Assembly (NCBI GenBank): GCA_003486665.1
Contig: DNGF01000146.1
Coordinates: 1 to 11,102 of the forward strand
DNA: 11,102 nucleotides
Direction of reading: 5' to 3'
Origin: Oscillospiraceae bacterium
Lineage (GTDB): Bacteria; Bacillota; Clostridia; Oscillospirales; Acutalibacteraceae
The translations under genes and the position numbers were made by a program. Every line of letters starts with the position of its first letter. Position 1 is the stretch's first letter. The notes under the pieces are model-generated. The model was not told the DNA's origin. It searched no databases and saw nothing but the letters and a program-made list of their open reading frames with translations. Below are positions 7,251 to 11,102 of the stretch, in pieces.

Positions 7251-7859
7251 TCAATTTTCTTTTAATATCTTTCCTTTATCCATGACTATTGTTTCGTCAA
7301 TCATCAGCTTGTTGCGGTCAACGATACCGTGAGAAGCTATTATTATAATCTTATTCTTCTCTCGAAATCCGTTTAGACTTTCATATATTCTGTTTAAGTT
7401 TTCTTCATCAATAGCATTGAACGGCTCATCAAGCAAAATAATATCTGGATCCTCCATAACCGCTTGACACAAGCCTAATCTTTGTTTCATTCCGAGCGAA
7501 TATGTTTTAACCTTTTTATTTTTTTCATTATCCAAATCAAAGAGCTTTATGTTTTCCTTTATTGTATCTTTGTTTATTGTATTTCGTATTGATGCTAAAT
7601 AACACAGGTTAAAATATCCTGTTTCGTTTTCCATAAATTTCGGCGTTTCAATCACTACTCCGAAATTACATTTTTTGTCGCAGATTATTTCTCCCGAATC
7701 CGGAGTGATCAATCCGCAAAGGGCTCTCAGCAGCATAGTTTTTCCGCAGCCGTTATGCCCCGTTAGAAGATATATTTTTCCGTTTTCAAAGGTGTAACTA
7801 ATGTTTGACAAAACTTCGTTTCCCTTTAAAACTTTAGTAATTTTATCAGCCTTTAACAT
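7251..7859 (-). CDS. Short BcrA-like ABC transporter ATPase
   Basis: This 202-residue ATPase is the last gene of a four-gene operon and should energise the three permeases encoded before it. Walker A is GHNGCGKT (34-41), signature YSLGMKQRL (120-128), Walker B IILLDEP (140-146) and switch histidine ASHG (175-178). Instead of a Q-loop glutamine it has VVIETPKF (68-75), with glutamate at the usual glutamine position, and the D-loop is NAID rather than GLDP. Both traits are common in ATPases of bacitracin-resistance and lantibiotic-immunity exporters. It is shorter than most members (about 230-300 residues), ending soon after the last core strand with no C-terminal extension. AAGGAG lies 7 bases before the ATG. 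A gap of 21 bases separates it from the preceding permease gene. Confidence 0.88.
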   Translation of the reverse strand: MLKADKITKVLKGNEVLSNISYTFENGKIYLLTGHNGCGKTMLLRALCGLITPDSGEIICDKKCNFGVVIETPKFMENETGYFNLCYLASIRNTINKDTIKENIKLFDLDNEKNKKVKTYSLGMKQRLGLCQAVMEDPDIILLDEPFNAIDEENLNRIYESLNGFREKNKIIIIASHGIVDRNKLMIDETIVMDKGKILKEN

Positions 7860-7880
7860 TTCAAGACTCCTTCAATGAGC

Positions 7881-8561
7881 TCATGTAAATATATCTTTAT
7901 TTTTCAATTTTAACGTAATAATTATTGACAGCAGAATAATAACTCCCACTTTAACGGCAATCAGCAAGAAGAAATCCTGTGTATATCTATCTCCGGCAAT
8001 CCCCCAACATTGAAATATAAAATATTCAGACTTTGACAATTGAGGAAGCACAAGAGAAAACAGCATAAGAATTAGGACTGTTAATTTAATTTTATACCCA
8101 TATTGCAAGAACAAAAATATAATCAAAAAAACAATATAAGAAAAAGCCAAGAACAAAAAATAAAGCTTTATAAACGATCCGACATTTTCAAACAGTTCTT
8201 TCCGACAATATAACAAATCGGCAACCGCTTTTGTTATTGATAAACAAAGTGAGCTTACAAAAAAATGAAAAAAGTAAAACCCGACGCTTTTCGCTTTTGA
8301 AAAACCAAATCGCGAACAAATTAAAACATTCATTTTATCTATGTTATCAATATAAGAAGCTGCAACTATAACAATTGATCCGACAATTGCCGCTGAAAAT
8401 AAACTGTTTATAACCGATATGTATTCAACGTTTTTAAAGCAAAGTAAGGTTATTTCAACAACATTGAATTTTGTTAAACCGGGAGCAGAAAACCACAAGG
8501 CGGTTAAGCAATTTATTCCCATCATTATAAAAAAGGTACCGATATAGCTCCTTTTAATCAT
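7881..8561 (-). CDS. ABC-2-like permease subunit, third gene of the operon
   Basis: This is a 226-residue membrane protein with about six hydrophobic segments (roughly 7-25, 46-70, 90-115, 125-150, 155-170 and 195-215) and a basic C-terminal tail (LKLKNKDIFT). After the second segment the loop NVLICSRFGFSKAKS matches in position the loops of the two upstream permeases and probably contacts the ATPase. I placed the start at the ATG ending at 8561 rather than 8567: AAAGGA lies 6 bases before the former but abuts the latter. The chosen start overlaps the stop of the preceding gene as ATGA. It shows no close similarity I can name; assignment as a transporter subunit rests on topology and operon context. 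It is visibly AT-rich compared with the left half of the window. Confidence 0.72.
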   Translation of the reverse strand: MIKRSYIGTFFIMMGINCLTALWFSAPGLTKFNVVEITLLCFKNVEYISVINSLFSAAIVGSIVIVAASYIDNIDKMNVLICSRFGFSKAKSVGFYFFHFFVSSLCLSITKAVADLLYCRKELFENVGSFIKLYFLFLAFSYIVFLIIFLFLQYGYKIKLTVLILMLFSLVLPQLSKSEYFIFQCWGIAGDRYTQDFFLLIAVKVGVIILLSIIITLKLKNKDIFT

Positions 8562-9202
8562 AAACATTCCTTTCGCTTAACAAGAAAATATAAAGCTCCG
8601 TTTGCAACAATTGTTTCGATAATTATATAAATAAGACTTCCGAAATAATTATTTTGCGATACTGTCGGAGTTCCAAAATAGAATTCAATTGTATATGCAA
8701 TAATTATTATCGCCAAGTTCTTCAGGCAAACGATCGTAGCAGAAAGGAAGTGATTTTTTAACAGAAAAAATACAATATAGTATTCCGTATAACACATCAA
8801 ACAGAAAATTGCCGTTTTAGCAAGCCCCGAAAACATGCTGAACTCTAAACTAATATCGGAAATAACGGAAAAAATCACGTGTGCGGCAAACACATAAAAA
8901 GTATAAGCAAAACTATATATAATGCCTTTTGTTGCCAAGGAAAAATAAGCATCGTTTTTTAACCTTACTCGCAAAATAGGTTCAAAATATTCAACCCGCA
9001 AAATATAAGTTAACAGCACTATCCCGACAGACTGATTGAAATAAAGCTTTTGTGAGCCATACACCAAATCTGACATTGATACAGCATTAAGGGTGAAAAT
9101 ATTCTCGGGTATTCTGACATATTGAAGCCAAATGGCAGCCATACAAACCGTAAGAAGTAAAACATAAAGCCATAGGCTTTTCTTTTTAATCATTAGCATC
9201 AT
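8558..9202 (-). CDS. ABC-2-like permease subunit, second gene of the operon
   Basis: This is a 214-residue membrane protein with about six hydrophobic segments (near 11-28, 55-70, 88-112, 125-150, 155-172 and 185-208). The first segment is followed by a polar outer loop of around 25 residues. A positively charged loop after the second segment, EPILRVRLKNDAYFS, is the likely contact with the ATPase. The tail ends KRKECL. The start ATG at 9202 overlaps the stop of the preceding gene (ATGA); a second ATG follows immediately and a third at 9193, and no strong ribosome site distinguishes them, so translation is probably coupled. I do not recognise a named family. Function as an ABC transporter subunit is inferred from topology, order and the shared ATPase. 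Confidence 0.72.
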   Translation of the reverse strand: MMLMIKKKSLWLYVLLLTVCMAAIWLQYVRIPENIFTLNAVSMSDLVYGSQKLYFNQSVGIVLLTYILRVEYFEPILRVRLKNDAYFSLATKGIIYSFAYTFYVFAAHVIFSVISDISLEFSMFSGLAKTAIFCLMCYTEYYIVFFLLKNHFLSATIVCLKNLAIIIIAYTIEFYFGTPTVSQNNYFGSLIYIIIETIVANGALYFLVKRKECL

Positions 9203-10098
9203 TTTATATAATCTTTCTCATATCTTTTTATATTAAAATACGTTATAATCGACAAGCACAATATTATAAGTATCGGCAAAACCGCCGCCTTAATCAATAA
9301 ATCCGTTACGGTGTAATTTTCACTTGAAACAACATAATAGTCTGCAATACAGCCCAAATAAACAACCGGATGAATATACTGCGCTATCTCCTGAACTTTT
9401 TCTCCTGCGACTTCCAAAACATTCGGAAGAACATATGTAATCATAAAAAATGCCAAGGGCAAGGACATATTCAAATATTTATTTGAGACGAAAAGCGGTG
9501 TTACGGTTGTCAGATTTACCAACGGAACAACATAAAGAATTATTATGACAACTTGACCGCAAACCATTCCGATAAACTGTGACAAGCTTTTAATTTCTAC
9601 ACCAAGAGTCCCCTGCACCTGAATTCCGCTAATCGGAGGCTTAACTAAAATCGGAGCGATTGTAATTACAGCCGAAACCGCTGCGATAATAACCGCCATA
9701 TATATACTCTGAGAGGCAAAAGAAGAAAAAACATATTTCTTATATTTTTCTCTTGTAACTATCATATTGCCAAACCCGTAATGCAGGTTCGTAAACATTT
9801 GTGAACCGAACATCACCGAAAAGCATATAATATATGCAAGCGGAATATATGACGCCGCCTCCCCATTAAAAAACAGCCGAGAAGCATAGCTTATACCCGA
9901 AAAGCCGTCTACTATTTCCTGCAATTTGCTTATATCTCTCGTTGCCCCTTCATCTATGGCAATTTGAAGCTGCCTTTGTATGCTTTCTGCGCTTTGACCG
10001 ACCGAGAAGAAACAAATAGCAACTATAATAACCAATGCCACAAAAAGGATTATATTGACATATGATTTTGAATATCTTTTCAGATCATTTTTTATCAT
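9199..10098 (-). CDS. ABC-2-like permease subunit, first gene of the operon
   Basis: This is a 299-residue membrane protein and the largest of the three permeases. A basic N-terminus (MIKNDLKRYSKSY) leads into a first helix at about 15-34. A roughly 45-residue, charged and probably extracellular loop (about 36-80) follows, then helices near 82-103, 128-150, 175-200, 212-230 and 262-285, and a basic tail. The loop after helix two, GNMIVTREKYKKYVFSS, resembles coupling loops of ABC-2 permeases in bacteriocin and lantibiotic immunity systems. AGGAG lies 8 bases before the ATG. A perfect stem-loop ends 3 bases upstream of that site, so initiation of this first gene is the likely control point. 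Its stop overlaps the next ATG. The substrate is unknown; no precursor peptide gene is visible nearby. Confidence 0.78.
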   Translation of the reverse strand: MIKNDLKRYSKSYVNIILFVALVIIVAICFFSVGQSAESIQRQLQIAIDEGATRDISKLQEIVDGFSGISYASRLFFNGEAASYIPLAYIICFSVMFGSQMFTNLHYGFGNMIVTREKYKKYVFSSFASQSIYMAVIIAAVSAVITIAPILVKPPISGIQVQGTLGVEIKSLSQFIGMVCGQVVIIILYVVPLVNLTTVTPLFVSNKYLNMSLPLAFFMITYVLPNVLEVAGEKVQEIAQYIHPVVYLGCIADYYVVSSENYTVTDLLIKAAVLPILIILCLSIITYFNIKRYEKDYIK

Positions 10099-10114
10099 AC
10101 CTTATTCTCCTAAA

Positions 10115-10145
10115 GCCAACCGAATACAACGTGTATTCGGTTGGC
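10115..10145 (-). promoter_or_regulatory. Leader stem-loop touching the ribosome binding site
   Basis: GCCAACCGAATACA (10115-10128) and TGTATTCGGTTGGC (10132-10145) form a perfect 14-bp stem with a 3-base loop. In the operon transcript it lies about 40-70 bases after the predicted start. Only TTT separates it from AGGAGA (10111-10106), the ribosome site of the first permease gene. The minus-strand T-run is too short for a typical terminator. It may act as DNA (operator) or as RNA (attenuator, translational control or stability element); sequence alone cannot decide. Confidence 0.7.
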
Positions 10146-10192
10146 AAAAACTTTGATATACCCATCTATCTTTCTTGCTCTTTTATGCTTTA

Positions 10193-10221
10193 ATTGTATA
10201 TTATCTAATCGTTTTTGTCAA
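10193..10221 (-). promoter_or_regulatory. Promoter of the three-permease ABC operon
   Basis: On the minus strand TTGACA (10221-10216) is followed by a 17-bp spacer and TACAAT (10198-10193). Transcription would begin near 10186, giving a leader of about 88 bases that contains the stem-loop at 10115-10145. The rest of the gap to the regulator gene (10222-10331) is AT-rich and shows nothing else I can support. Confidence 0.8.
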
Positions 10222-10331
10222 GCAATATAATTTTTTTCAACTTAATTATTATTTTTTGTATATTCATTTCAAAATATTGCAAATATGAGTTGCGGCAGCA
10301 ATAAGTATCTTCATACAACACCCCGAAAATA

Positions 10332-10358
10332 AAAACCGCCGGTTGAGTCGGCGGTTTT
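10332..10358 (-). terminator. Terminator of the XRE regulator gene
   Basis: AAAACCGCCG (10332-10341) and CGGCGGTTTT (10349-10358) form a perfect 10-bp stem with a 7-base loop. The minus-strand transcript then continues TATTTTC after a T-rich arm. It lies 8 bases past the regulator's stop and separates this gene from the ABC operon. The plus strand also ends in T-rich sequence, so it could work both ways. Confidence 0.88.
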
Positions 10359-10366
10359 GCTTTTTA

Positions 10367-10639
10367 TTATTTATTGTTTATTACTTCATCGGGAAAGACG
10401 GACGCTGCTATGAGCTTTTCGGGAGAAATTTCGAGTGCATCGGCAAGATTGTAAAACACATTAAGAGAAAAGCCGTATGCCATATTTGGAGCCTCGATAT
10501 TGCTGAGCAGCGAGCGGCTTATATTCGCCTTTTCCGCCAGCTTTTCCTGAGACAGCCCTCTTATTCTTCTCAGCGTTGAAACGGCAACGCCAAGCTGAAT
10601 AAATCTGTCCCTGTTTTTGTATTCAACATCTTTTCCCAT
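10367..10639 (-). CDS. Small XRE-family helix-turn-helix regulator
   Basis: This is a 90-residue DNA-binding protein made almost entirely of one Cro/C1-type domain. A first helix (about 13-27, FIQLGVAVSTLRRIR) precedes the helix-turn-helix LSQEKLAEKANISRSLLSNIE (29-49), followed by the usual two or three closing helices (FYNLADALEISPEKLIAAS). There is no sensor or ligand domain, so it is likely a dimeric repressor or activator acting by its DNA site alone. AAGGAGA lies about 7 bases before the ATG. It is a monocistronic unit with its own terminator, divergent from the SLOG-like gene, with which it shares a 168-bp intergenic region rich in dyads. I see no convincing promoter for it, only an AT-rich TATAAA-like box near 10665. 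Autoregulation from the shared intergenic region is plausible but unproven. Confidence 0.88.
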   Translation of the reverse strand: MGKDVEYKNRDRFIQLGVAVSTLRRIRGLSQEKLAEKANISRSLLSNIEAPNMAYGFSLNVFYNLADALEISPEKLIAASVFPDEVINNK

Positions 10640-10715
10640 AAAAATCTCTCCTTGAATATTTCCATAGATATTTTATACTTTTTAATCGGGAAAATCAGTC
10701 TTTAAAAATATGCAC

Positions 10716-10744
10716 TTGACTTTATATGTCAGCAAATATATAAT
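10716..10744 (+). promoter_or_regulatory. Promoter of the SLOG-like gene
   Basis: TTGACT (10716-10721), a 17-bp spacer and a perfect TATAAT (10739-10744) point towards the gene at 10808. Transcription would begin near 10751, giving a leader of about 57 bases. Confidence 0.8.
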
Positions 10745-10761
10745 TTTTATAAATATTTGCT
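10717..10761. promoter_or_regulatory. Two consecutive dyads over the SLOG-like promoter
   Basis: TGAC (10717-10720) and GTCA (10728-10731) form one inverted repeat overlapping the -35 box and the spacer. AGCAAATAT (10731-10739) and ATATTTGCT (10753-10761) form a second, perfect 9-bp inverted repeat with 13 bases between, covering the -10 box and the transcription start. These are reasonable operator candidates for the divergent XRE regulator, but that pairing is inference from position only. Confidence 0.45.
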
Positions 10762-10807
10762 TTCTATAGCAAGTTATTGCACATTATTTGAACGGAGATG
10801 TTAAGTT

Positions 10808-11102
10808 TTGACTTGCACATTTTTTGGTCATAGGGATACACCAGAACACATTAAACCTATTTTAGAAGAAACAATTATAGCCTTAATTATAAATTACAAT
10901 GTAAATACATTTTATGTTGGAACTCATGGAAAATTTGACACAATAGTTAAGCATACTTTAGAAAAAATCAAAAAGCTTTATCCTTCTATAACCTGCGTAC
11001 AGGTTCTTTCGTATCTTTCTAATCAAATAAATTCAAATGAAAATACCTGGTCTTTCCTGACATTTTAGAAAAAACTCCACCAAAATTTGCAATAATAAAA
11101 CG
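10808..11102 (+). pseudogene. SLOG-like (DprA/YpsA-related) protein gene, frameshifted and cut by window end
   Basis: The protein begins from TTG with TCTFFGHRDTPEHIKP and continues VNTFYVGTHGKFDTIVKHTL and YPSITCVQVLSYL. This matches, from memory, a common Firmicutes family of about 140-190 residues in the SLOG (Rossmann-like, possible nucleotide-binding) superfamily. Its own frame stops at TAG 11066-11068 after 86 residues. From 11047 another frame continues LVFPDILEKTPPKFAIIK, the segment the family has next, and stays open to the window end. Adding back one base near 11045-11047 (an ACC that would be ACCC) gives NENTLVFPD and rejoins the halves. GGAG (10794-10797) lies 10 bases before the TTG. 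A one-base loss in the genome or a sequencing error explains it. The cellular role of these proteins is not well settled, so none is assigned. Confidence 0.72.

Noticed and set aside
10275..10303. Weak inverted repeat TATTGC-N17-GCAATA in the gap upstream of the ABC operon promoter.
   Set aside because: Six-base AT-rich arms with a long spacer are expected by chance, and the site is not at a promoter.
1..11102. CRISPR array, tRNA, rRNA, insertion sequence or phage attachment site.
   Set aside because: I found no regularly spaced repeats, cloverleaf-like segments, transposase-like frames or flanking direct repeats.

Overview
The window looks like chromosomal DNA from a low-to-moderate GC Firmicute, most likely an anaerobic gut-type clostridium. 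This is inferred from strong AGGAGG-type ribosome binding sites, TTGACA/TATAAT promoters with 16-17 bp spacers, ATGA gene overlaps, and families typical of that group: a GH38 mannosidase, a BcrA-like ABC ATPase, a clostridial ACT-domain protein and a DprA/SLOG-like protein. TGA ends five genes here, so the standard bacterial code applies.

Layout. (a) 1-1140: degenerate heptamer repeats, a consensus promoter and a perfect 16-bp palindrome precede a protein that joins a four-helix membrane domain to a flavodoxin-like domain. (b) 1272-6508, plus strand: one probable operon with an ABC ATPase, a large two-half permease, a broken ACT-domain gene and a cytoplasmic GH38 alpha-mannosidase, closed by a hairpin terminator shared with the converging gene. 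(c) 6520-7196, minus strand: thiamine pyrophosphokinase with its own promoter. (d) 7207-10221, minus strand: a visibly more AT-rich four-gene operon of three different six-helix ABC-2-like permeases and one short ATPase. It has a consensus promoter, a perfect 14-bp stem-loop touching the first ribosome binding site, and its own terminator. (e) 10332-11102: a small XRE-type regulator with its terminator on the minus strand and, divergently, a SLOG-like gene that carries a frameshift and runs off the window.

How the parts may work together. Region (d) reads as a complete ABC export or immunity module of the bacteriocin/lantibiotic-immunity type, with no peptide gene in view. Its substrate is unknown. 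The XRE regulator is next to it and on the same strand, but has its own transcription unit, so control of either neighbour is only a possibility. Region (b) pairs a putative exporter with a sugar hydrolase and gives no clear shared pathway.

Most notable observations: the ACT gene has lost both its start codon (ACG where ATG is expected) and its middle (an in-frame TGA); the SLOG gene looks as if a single base is missing; the three-permease operon has a stem-loop leader; and several perfect dyads lie at promoters. I found no clear evidence for a completely new system. The three-permease module with its leader hairpin, and the membrane-flavodoxin fusion, are the best candidates for follow-up.
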